This document shows, piece after piece, positions 49,501 to 61,300 of a stretch of 64,000 bases of DNA; position 1 is the stretch's first letter; the number at the start of each line of letters is the position of its first letter. A program made the translations under genes and the position numbers. The notes under the pieces are model-generated. The model was not told where the DNA came from. It was given only the letters and a program-made list of their open reading frames with translations, and ran no database searches. The stretch comes from Typha latifolia (Eukaryota > Streptophyta > Magnoliopsida > Poales > Typhaceae): NCBI GenBank assembly GCA_019914945.1, contig CM034099.1, positions 3,906,001-3,970,000 on the forward strand, given 5' to 3'.

Positions 49501-52287
49501 CCTCAGATGTCAACAAAAGGTTCAGGGATTCAAGGACAATATCCTTATCTGGGCAATATGCCAAAACTCCTAGAAACACAGGAGTATATTTCATGAGCAG
49601 TTTGCAGAAAATCATTATAAATTGACTTCCAACTACAAGTTGAAAATGACTTACCTAAGACGCGCACTCTTTCCTCGCTTTGATCTGCCTCTCTGTATAT
49701 TCTTAAAAGCGACTCATATCCTGATCTATTTGAGGTGCTAACAGTCTGCATTACAGCAAGGTATGCAGCCTACATAACATAACTTATATAAGTATATACA
49801 CAGAAAAGAAGCAAAATAAAACTGGAAATATATGTCTAGTGTCAACCTTTCTAGTATCTGGAGGCAAAAGGAATGTACTGCTGTCATTTAAGAAGGCTTC
49901 AAGGCGTCTCAGAGCTTCATGCACAGTATTATTATGCCCAAGTTTAACTAGAGCAGTCAAAATATCAGCTCTAAGCATCACGTCCAGGTGGCTCTCACCA
50001 TCCTTGGGATCCCAACCTAACTTTCTGAAGAAGTACAAAGGGAGACTAATTGTATGAGAAGGTAGAAGGTCACCCAACAATCTGTTAAAAAGCATCTATA
50101 ATATGTTAAAAAGCAACTATAATATAAGAAGTATATAACTGTTTTCTTAAAAAAGGAACCCACCTCTTAACCCTACGCAGATGCAGCTGTTATGTTCTAA
50201 GTAAGCATATCATGTGTAAATCTTGTTCCATATCAATCAAACCAATTATGAACAACAAAACTTGGAAGTTAAATAATTGGATCTATCCCTTAGAGGCTTA
50301 GACATCATCATATATCCTTCATATCAAAGAAATGCATGGAAAACCAGCTTAAGTTATACCTAACTAATCATATCTAAAATGATATTAGGATAAGCTGTCT
50401 GAACTTAGAAATTATATATTTTTTTGTTTTTCTATTGCTGAAAGCCCAAAAGATATCAGATATAAATATCTATACCTTGAGAAAGAAACAAAACTAATAC
50501 ATGATTCACCTTAGGAATTTAAAATATATGATATACAAGACTGAACATAAGCACAATCAATAGTAAATAGTCATACAACTTAGATAAGCATACTCTGCAG
50601 TAGATTGAAGAAGATCGATCAAAATAAGTCTGACGTCATTGGACAACTCAGGAATCGCATCAGCTACGATATTTTCAATCGCACAACTGACCTATCAGAC
50701 CAAAAGAGAGCAGTTATGCTTGAAGGTTTTAGTTAAAAGTAGGAGAAATATAGGAACACATACAGAGATTATGTGTGAAAGCACAGTATAATCAAACTCT
50801 TCACCATAAGCCTTCAACAGAAATAACAAAGATGACAATGTTTGCTTGCAAGCAACACAAAGGGCATATGAATCCTCTATAACACCTGCATTCAAAAGAA
50901 TAAGAATATAAGATAATAAATTGCCATCAAAAACTTCTTTCAACAATATAAGAACATTCGTACAAAATTTAACAAAGGACACAAGCTGTGAAAATTTTAA
51001 TAATGAGCCAACTAGCTAGTACTACTACTAGAGACTAGAGTCAAGTTACCAATTTTATCCATTAAGGAGAGCTTATTGGCCTGAATAGCATATCTAAGTC
51101 CAGCTGCAAGTTCATCATCGTATTTCACTCTATAAAAGCCAGTTTGATCGATGTTCAGTTTGATCCAAAAGCCTTCACCACACTCTTTGTTAGCATTGCG
51201 ACGACAAGTAAGTTTGTTTATATCCAACTTTGCTTTCAGTAGAAACTTTGTTTGGGAATCATATGAACAGCAACATGATGTCAGAGGAACAATCCACATC
51301 CCACTACCAGAGGATCCGTCTGACAGAAACTGTGTCTGCAGATGATTTGGCAGTTGTTAAATGGCTATCAGATAAAATAATTATTGTGTTTTAATAAATC
51401 TGGGAACATCATTAATGAGTAAAATGTTTTCCTTTATAACCTTCTAAGCGCACTAAGATCAACGTGTAATACTAATTATCTTATACAAGTCACCAAAACT
51501 CACACTAGGATGACCCACACAAGGTACCCTTTGACAAGCAGATAATTGACCGGAAGCTGCAAGCTTTGAGCAGATAACAAGCTACGCTTAAGAATTAAAT
51601 GATAAACCAAAGCCTATCCAGATAGGAAGAGATTCAAGGCCCAGCCTAAACTGACCTGGACAAGCAAGGCCATGAATCTGGGAAACCATTGATTATCTTA
51701 TACAAGTAAACAGACACTAGGGTGACCTACACAACATATCCAACGTGAAATGAAGTAGATCATCATTTTCTCTCCACCTTCAGTTTACCTGTTCACAGTC
51801 TCCAACATAAAATCAATGACTACAAATATGTTAAAAAGTACTCTTAGATAGGGATTGAAAAGTAAACAATGAGAATAGCAAGATGGACACATTTAGAAAT
51901 AATAGAAATGAGCAAAGAGTAGGGTAGTGAGAAAGGTAGTAAAGACCCAACATGAGAGAATTAAAAGTCACAAGGCTAAAAGGAAGTCAAAGTTTTCATA
52001 TGTTGTAGTTTTAATCACATTCTGAAAAAAAAACTAATGAAGATATTACATGAAAAGATAGTAATAAAAGGTTCCCTTACGAAACAGGAAAGAAGAAGAA
52101 TGCGCGTGTACTCACCATGTATAGCATTTTTATTATGGAATATACAGAACAATAGGTAGAGAGTTGCATGACCCTGGGTACCTTTCCTTTCTCCTAGTTT
52201 TGGGAAAAGCATTTGTGAAAGGACATTGGTGAAAAAGAGCCAAAATGAAGTTTAGTAAAGAATTTTGTGTATGTGGATCAGTCAGCC

Positions 52288-52326
<39 letters not shown>

Positions 52327-55300
52327 GAATGTGTGTGGGATGAAGATCAATGATCAATCTATGTAAAGTGAAGCTTCCTGATAATGTGGACTCTTATGCA
52401 TTATTAAGATATATATGCAGTGCATCCACTCTCTCTTTTGCTTGAATTAGAAATAAATATTATCTGTCTGTAAAAAAAGAAGAATGAGTTAGCTATAACC
52501 AAGTATAAATGATCACATCACTGATACAGTATTTGCAACACAAAATAGTGCCTTGCATTAACTGAAGTGAAAATTTTCTAGTAAAACAGTCAAAACACAC
52601 CTGCTCAAGCTCCAATGAATGTTCATTTAGTTTCACACTGATAACAGGATATCCTTTTTGCTTTGTCCATGAGTTCATCAAATCCCTGACAGGTTCACCA
52701 GACTCCTCTTCAAGAACAGCCCAGAGGTCTTCAGTCTTAGCATTTGAGTAGGCATATCTTTTTATGTATGAAGCCAAGGCTCTCTATAAAGGAGATGACA
52801 AGAATTAAAACCATTTTAACCTAAATTTAACTGATTGTATTTTTTGTATAACAAAGTGAAAGAAATGAGCTGTCCAGTAAACTCCTGAAAGAAAATGCAT
52901 GCTGTTCTTCTATTGGATCACTTATAAATTATAACTACTTACACATCATAAAATCGTGCACAACCAATAGGAGCAAATGAATAGAGTTATGGTCCCATAA
53001 AAGGATATTAGATGGAATTACATATATCAAATTTCTACCGAAAAAGAAAGCTCCAGCATGACTAACATAGAGTTTCTTTTTCTTTCTTTTTTTAACTATA
53101 CAATTCATCAGAATAAACAAACCTAAGATAATTCAGACATTCAGTAACAGAAGAAATCTGAAGAAAGATACAGGAAAAAGCTGATAACTAACCTGAAAAC
53201 ATGCAGGACCAAGGTAATTTTGTAGCATTCGGATAATAGAAGCACCCTTCTCGTAGCTAATTGAATCAAAAATTGCATCAATCTCACTCACATGGTTTAT
53301 TTCAACCTGACAAAAGAACAACATACTTAAAATATGTAGATAAGATACAATCTGAGTTAGAATAATAATGTAAAATGTTGATGCCTAAAGGCACTAACGT
53401 GATACAAGACATCTATAGGCATTTAGGGTGTATTTAGTTGTAGGATTTGATAAAGGTGGATAAGTCATCACTAGGCTTATCACAAGAGATAATATGTCTC
53501 TAGGGATTACTAATCTCATATTCTAATTTTAATCTACTGTTTAGTTATGACTATATATGGGATAACTAAATAAAATTATATTATTATTCTCGATAAAGAA
53601 AATTAATAATGCCAATTACTATTTTAAACTTGTTGATTATCACAAACTTAAAATATATCATAAAAAATCATTAATATAAAAATGTTAATTAAAAAAATTA
53701 ATATATCATGTTAAGTAACAAAATTTATCACGTTTAATTAAAAATAATCAGAATTAAAACCAAAGGTAATAGAAATGATAGAATAAAATTAATGTAAAAA
53801 TGCTTAATAATAAAAAAATAAAAAATGTCAAGTTTTTTAATACAACAATGCTTTAAATAAGTATTAAATATAAAATACTAATTCCCTCTCTCATTCTCTC
53901 CTTCTCTCCCTCCCTATAGCGGCACCCAACGTAGATTCCGACAACGTCCTTTGACCAAGATCCGGCAGCCTTGACCTTGGGTTAGTTTTTTTTTGTTTTC
54001 TTTTGATTTTTTCCTTTCTTTCTCTCTCCGATGCCCCGTCTCTCTCATTTCTCTCTCTCTCTACACTCACTCTTTAGTCTCTCTCTCACTCTCTTTAGTC
54101 TCTCTCTCTCTTTCTTCCAATCTCTTCTTCCCCCTCTCTCTCTAAGAAAAAGAAAGAGAGTGAAGAGTAAGAGAGTTTGATAGAAAGACAGAGAGAGGGG
54201 GAGGAAGAGAGAGAGAGGGATAAGAGGGAGAAAGAGAGAGAGAGAGAGGGAAAGAGAAAGGACAGATAGAAGAAATAAAAAAATCAAAGAAAAAACAAAA
54301 TGCCTTGCAGCTCTAAGAGAGAGAGAGAAGGGAGCAAGAAAGAAAGAAGGCTTCATTTTTTTTAAATTTAAATACTTTTAGCTTTTATTTTTTGAATTTG
54401 ATCTTCGTTTAGGTTTAGTTTATACTAAAAATTGAAATGGCTCCAAAAGAAAAGTCCCGCGATATCAATATAGGATAACAACATTGCAGCATTATTGTGC
54501 AAGATAAAAAATGTGTCAAATGCAACTGATGTAAAAAAGAAAATGAGTGACAATATGCTGTTTGAAAAAATATTTAGCTGGAAAATAAGAAAATATAGCA
54601 ACTTGCACTCAAATAGTTATGAAAGTTAAAAAATAGATGTTGACTCATCTAATAGGCAAGAAGAAGAATAAACAATCTCCAAAACAAAAAGAGTCAATGG
54701 TTCATCAAGAATTGATGCATAACCCTGTAAACATTGATGATGATAGTAAAAAGCAGAGTAAAGAGTATGATAAAAAGAGACGAATGAGGAATACAATGAT
54801 TGAGAGCAAAAATACACATATAAAGGAGGAAGAGATGAAAAATAGTAGTGGTAGCTTTTAAAGATCTAGATTAGTTCACATGTAGGGAGAAATAAAATAT
54901 GGGAGCAACAGTTCTACCCGTAAGACTCTTGATGTTATAATGAAGTCTGAAAATATTAGATCAATGGATACAATCTTTAGATAAAATAGGTCATATATAG
55001 ACCACTATCAAGTTAGCTCTCAAAAAAAGAATTAAAAATATAAAGAAACTCATTGCTAAAATATCTTTAAAATTTTCTTCTACAACCATATTCATTTCAA
55101 TGTAGCCAATAGTCTTTATTTTTACACTATAGTGGATGCTATATAATTAGTCGGGTCTTCTAGTATTCCATTAAATATCTTGAGTAAGATAAATGGGTTA
55201 CACACTTATATTAAGACATTTTAAATGTATTGGGATAAATATGGTTCTACACTAAAGTGTGATGGATAGACTATACAAAATAGAAGTATAATTAATTTCT

Positions 55301-58300
55301 TAGTATACTCGGCCATGAAGATAATATTTTTGAAGTCTATGAACGATACTGCTTATTTCAAATATGCAAATTATATTTGTTCATTGATAAACGAGGTAGT
55401 AAAAAATATTGATGAAAAAATAATAGTCCAAATGGTTACTAATAATAGGGCAAAATATAAGGTTGCTGGAAATTTATAATGAAAAGATATTATTTATATT
55501 GGAAGTTATGTACTACACATTGTATCAATCTCATATTAGATAATATTGCCAAAGATACTGAAATTAATATGGTCATATATTAAGATCAGAGATTGATAAA
55601 GTTTATATATAACTATGATAAATTTTTAATTTACTTAGACAGATAACTCATAATAAAAAGATTTAATCTGGCCCTACTAGATTTGCAACTCATTTTTAGT
55701 ATTAGGGAGCATCATATGCTACAAGAATGATATTATGTGAATATTTATTTCACAGGAGTGGTATATAAAAATTAAGAATATAAAACCTTAAGATCAGAGC
55801 TTAGATGAAACTTTAAAGAATATGACTATATTTGAGCATCTTGTCAAGTATTATGACTTGTAGTCAGTGGTGACAAGTTTGAGAAAGATTTCTTATATGA
55901 TGGTATGGAGATAGTGAAGGAATTAACCAAAAAAAAAGTATGAACAAAAGTTATAAGAAGTCAAAGATGATTAATTCCAAATGCAATAGACAACTACATA
56001 TATATATACACGCTGCGAGAGGCATATTTTTAATTTACTAATTTACTTTTATTTATAAATATTTTAAAATTTAAATGCTTACGGATTTAAATTATAAATT
56101 TATACATGATATTATTTTAACTCAAAATTTTAATTCTCTACAAATGTTAATAATGATGCTAAAATCTTGTTATGAGTTAGAAAGGTAATCAGCAAACTAG
56201 AGCCCAACATGCATAAACAATTTTTTTACGACAAAGAAATAAGTTATGATTCAATTAAATAATTTTATTATTTTATGTTTCAACTTTCAATTTTCAACAT
56301 AGTGTAATAATAGATTTTAGATAGAAAAATATAAATTGAGAGTGAAGCAACTCAATACTACTAAACTTGTTGCAGCTATATCGTATTACAATCCAGTTGA
56401 ATGATAATCCATTTATGGATGGAAGGAGGCACCAAATAACAACAAAGAAAATCTTAAGTCAAATTGTATCTTCATCACAGTGTGAAATAAATTGAATAAT
56501 TTTCTTCTTAATCCACATCAAAACAAAGAACCGATTGACAATGGAGAGATTGAAAAAGTTAGTTTTCTGCTATTATAATGAGATTAATGGAGAGAAATAT
56601 TACGAACTAGATCTGGACCAATCTGAAAGTAAGAATTAATGAGAATTTTTGTGGTGGTAGCCTCACGAGTTACAAATCTAATGATTTTAGTTTCACATAA
56701 ATCTGATATCAAGGTGAAAAGTTTAAAAATAAAAGAGTGAAGAGAGGTCCAAATGAGACAGAATTGAAAATATTTGACGTTGCGGGTGTAATTGGAGTGC
56801 AGTAGATGGCCAAGAGTGATGGTGGATGGGTATAAGGTAGTGTAATAACCCAAAAATAATAATAATAATAATAATAACCCAAAAATAATAATAATAATAA
56901 CCCAAAAATAATTATTAATAATAATAATGTATAAATTAAATATAAAAAAGAGACAAAAAGAAAGAAATAATAAAAAAAAAATTAGCGTTGCATGGCACGA
57001 GCTCGTGCCATGCAACTTGTGGGCGCACGTTGAGGGCGCCAAGTGCACCCACAACCACCGGCCCGGCCAATCGGGCCGGGCTAGCTGGCTGCGGTGGGCC
57101 CCACCGCCACCGCAACCGCCACCCTTCTCCCTCCTCCACTGCCTTCCCTCTCTCTCTTTCTCTCTCACATATTCTCTCTCTCTCTCTTTCTCTCTTTCTC
57201 TCACATATTTTCTTGCCGACGCCGGCCTACCGCCGCCGTCGCTGCCGTCGCCGCCGCAACACCACCCTCACCGTCTCTTTCTATAGCTCTCTCTGTCTAA
57301 AGACTCATTCTCTCTCTCTCAATCACCTCTCTCTCTCTCGAGCTCTCTCTTTCTCTCCTTCGCTTATCGACGCCGGCCCGGCAGTGCCGTCGCCGTTGCC
57401 GTTGCCGTTGCCGCTGCCGCTACGATCGAGGTGAGCCTCCCTCCCTTCCCTTCTCTTCTTCTCCTTCTTCTTCTTCTTCTTCTTCTTCTTCTTCTTCCTT
57501 TCCTCTACTTCTTTTTCCTCTGTTCATTTTACCTTCTCTGGTAATAAAACACGTGTAAAGTACTTATGTTATTTAGTTAATCTAAATTAGATCTTTAATT
57601 TAATTTGTCAAGAATAGATATATCTAGTAACATGGTAAGTGTCATTAGTGTAATTTCAGTTAATTATAATTATAAATATTTGTACATAAATATATTTTTA
57701 ACTTCATATATTTTATTAGATTAATACATGTCTTTATAATTAGGTATATATATATATATATATAACTTATTATACATGTAATATAATAGTAGGCTTACTT
57801 AATGTTTATATTACATGATTAAGTAAAGATTATTTTATATGCAACTCTTAATTTGTTTAGTAAGGGTAGTAGTGACAAAGTAATTAAAATATAATTATAT
57901 AATATTATATAATATAGGTGCTTCTATCTTAAATTATATTATTGTACATGGAGCTCTTTTACGTTTTTTTATCAAAAGAGATTGACTATTATATACTTAA
58001 TATATAATTAGCAAATTATGGTTTTATAAATAAATCTACAATTAGAATAATAACATACTAATATTATTATAATTAAATATATGATATAGATCAAATTATT
58101 TAATAAAAACAAAAGAAGGAATTTTAAACCTACTAAATCATCATATGTTACACAAACGGATCCTAATTGGATAAATAACTGACCTTATATTACTTAAATA
58201 TTTTCAGATTCTGAACCCTCTTATTTGAGACCCTGTGGACCCTGACGATGAGTTGATGTTGGACTGATAGACGTGAGAGATGCGTGGTTCATGTTCTCTA

Positions 58301-61300
58301 ATTAGACTGTGAGTAGTCTTATCCCCTAGACGTCTTTCTCAAATTAAGTTATATTATATATTATGTACATGCATGTTTTGACCTCCAGTATGATTATATG
58401 ACTTTATCTAGAGATGATTATAGTCGAGCATATTTTATCATACATCTGATTAGGTTGATCTAGAATATGAGCACATTGGTGATATATAGAGATCATGAGA
58501 GATGATTATACTGTTATAATGTTATGTCCAGTTGATCTGTATCATGAGTATGCATGTAATAAATTAGCATGAGTATGCATATGTTGACTACATGATCAGA
58601 GACTATATTGCATTATTTTTCTCTTGATTCTTATTCCACCTAAATTCCTGTTATGTATTGACTTGTTATCGTACTGGATATATGTATATGATCTGTCATT
58701 TAAAAGGAAAGCATGAAATGTGATTGATAGGATAATTGATAGAAAACGTGAGAATACTCGAGTGGGCGTGAGGGTTAGGACGCGCTTGGTGGATGATTGA
58801 TCGCTCGACATAGTCGCGATCCTGTTGGCCTTACGTTCGAGGTCGTTAGTCTGTATGTGCAGCAGACATTCGGACACATGCCGTTCGCCAGGGCATATGT
58901 GGCGAGTTATCCTCGCGAGATTTCTATCAGCTAGAAAGGGTGCTCAGTCTGAATAGATGTTGATACCCTAGCAGGTGGCGGGGTATAGTTATATTTGAGA
59001 TACTTTTGCGGGTGGCGGAGTATGCTCTGAACCTTCGGACATGATGTTGAGACCGGGTACCGGGTGTTGACTGTGCACAGTGGTCTAGTATGATGATATT
59101 ATACCAAGATGTCAGCGATGATCATGATGTTGAAAAATGCATATGATTTTATTATCATCTGTTATATCTGATTATCGAATGGTCAATATGCATTATATAT
59201 GATTGCATTTAATATCATAGCATGGTCATGGTCGACATGCATTATGTGTCATATTTGAGAGAGAGTTGTGATAATAGTATAACATGGAGATCTGTTTACT
59301 CATTGTCGAGGATTATATACTTTTATCAGTTATGACATTATCTACTTTTTATTTATATTATTGAAGATACATTCATATACTCATTCGTGACATGATGCTC
59401 TTGCTGATTCATACTATCCAGTACATGATTTACTCTCTGTTTGGTATCATTGATTCGAGGTAAGGTCTATTCACTGAGCCTTTTGCTCATGACTATCTTA
59501 TTTCTTTTCCTAACCCCTCAAATATGTGGTACGTGATAGTGACTTGAGATATCTTGAGAAGATATTTTAGAGCGATGATGAGGTGAGCTATATAGATGCG
59601 AGATGGTATGGATGATAGTTTATATAAAAATTGAGTTGTACCAGTATTTAATATTTGTACTCTTTTGTATTAGACGATAATTTGTATAATACATGACGAA
59701 TCATAGTGTACTTTTATATTAGTTGTTTTAGTTGTATCTTGATTGTTTGTTGTGGCCTATGTGGGTCCTGCCAGATTATGTAGTGGTCTAGTGTATATTA
59801 TTGTGGACTTGGATATTCTTATGTTAACAGGTTTATTTGATTATTAGTATGATTTATTTCGTGATGGATTATATGATCATAGATAGGTTAGCAGGTTTTA
59901 TTTGATGATGTCATGATTATATGTGCACAGGAGTATCGCGTGCGCCGCGCGTGATGTGTGGGCGCGTGGGCGTGCACGTGCCTGTGCCGGGCGGAAGCAT
60001 TACAGGTAGGATGGCTCATAGTAAAATATGGTTAGGATTTGGAAGCTTGAAAGGGTTCTACGATTACGATCTACTTCTATAAAAATAAAGGCGATCTAAC
60101 GGCTATAATAAAAGATAAAGACTAAATAAGAAAATAATTTAACTCAATAATCAATTCCACGATTCTAATTAACACATGACAACTCCTATTTATAGGAGTA
60201 AAGTCCTAGCGAACTGGATCTATATGCGAATTATTGGCTATTTGAATTTAAAAACAATAAACAAATCTAACTAACTAACTTGACTCAATTTGACTTGGCT
60301 GACTCGACGAACTCATCTCAGTGGTCGGATCATAATAAGAAATTTAAGAAGGAATGCAAAAAAATGATCAGCTAATTGACTTAAATCATATTTTTAATGA
60401 AGAAGACAACTTAATTTCATGAATTATAGAAGTGATAACAATTATTAGATGATAATAATAACTCATGATTAGATGAAATATTAGGGGAGACCAAAACGAA
60501 GGCAGAAACTAGTACGAATCGTTAGACAGCGAGAGATAGTATAGCTACTAGTACTAGTGATAACTCTGATGATACACTTGGTGGTGAGATTCTCTTTTAC
60601 ATTTGCTGAGAAAGTCAAGATTAGGATTGATAGTAGAGAAATTGAAAGTGTACATACATATCAACAACGTTGTTATGAGGATGTTGCTCCCGATGATTAT
60701 GATACATCAAGTATTTATTGTTTGGAGCCATCACAAGATCTATATGATGGTTATTATCATCAGTATCCTCAAACATAAGATCCATGTACTGATTATTATT
60801 TTATTATTTTTTTAAATACAATAAGATCCATTTGATATGACTAGTATGATGCAATCACTTTTTAGAGCACCACACCCCTAGACATCATTATTTAAAAACT
60901 TATTACGATTATGATGATGACAACTACAAGAATTTATAATAGCCAACTTAGTATTTATCGATATTTTTTGTAAATTAATTTTTTTTTTTAATTTTCAAGC
61001 TTCATATATAAGTAATTGTTATTTTCTTATTTTCTTGTCATTTTTTCTAAATTTTTAGAAAATTTTCTATATTTTAAATAATATTTAAAATTTTACGTAA
61101 TTAAAAAATAGTCTGATATTTTACAATCAATATGTATCATTTCTCTGGATGGCCAATTCCGACCCCGATACTAAGTTTTGAAGCATTAAGTTAACTCCTC
61201 AAGAAAATTCACCTTGTACATCTGACTAATTAACTAGAGCTAACAAGACTTGATTAGAAATTCATTAATATTTACCAAAAGCTAATGTGATTGGTGCTTG

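Larger units (their letters stand above)
54437..61191 (+). mobile_element. Dead hAT transposon with BED-finger transposase remnant, interrupted by other elements
   Basis: hAT transposases have a BED zinc finger, a long catalytic region and a C-terminal dimerisation domain. In order on the plus strand: [15 protein letters not shown] (54484-54528), a BED-like finger whose next codon is a stop; [15 protein letters not shown] (about 55426-55470); [15 protein letters not shown] (about 55511-55555), the THCINL block; and [13 protein letters not shown] with [15 protein letters not shown] (56448-56590), the dimerisation domain. After a 3.8-kb interruption [10 protein letters not shown] (60379) continues the C-terminus. 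Stops and frame changes abound. The end at 61030-61191 is shared with repeat copies A and B, so those may be its non-autonomous relatives. The left TIR was not found with confidence; the CT-rich stretch at 53880-54360 may belong to it. Confidence 0.8.

Noticed and set aside
53427..53640. GGGTGTATTTAGTTGTAGGA as the end of a PIF or CACTA-like element
   Set aside because: The motif resembles such ends, but I found no matching inverted end nearby.
56927..57434. Long Ser/Leu/Pro/His-rich open frames on both strands
   Set aside because: They lie inside the solo LTR, in CT-rich and GC-rich low-complexity DNA, with frames open on both strands.
60557..60778. 73-codon acidic, Tyr-rich frame
   Set aside because: It follows the hAT C-terminal block and looks like the acidic tail of the same dead transposase, not a separate gene.
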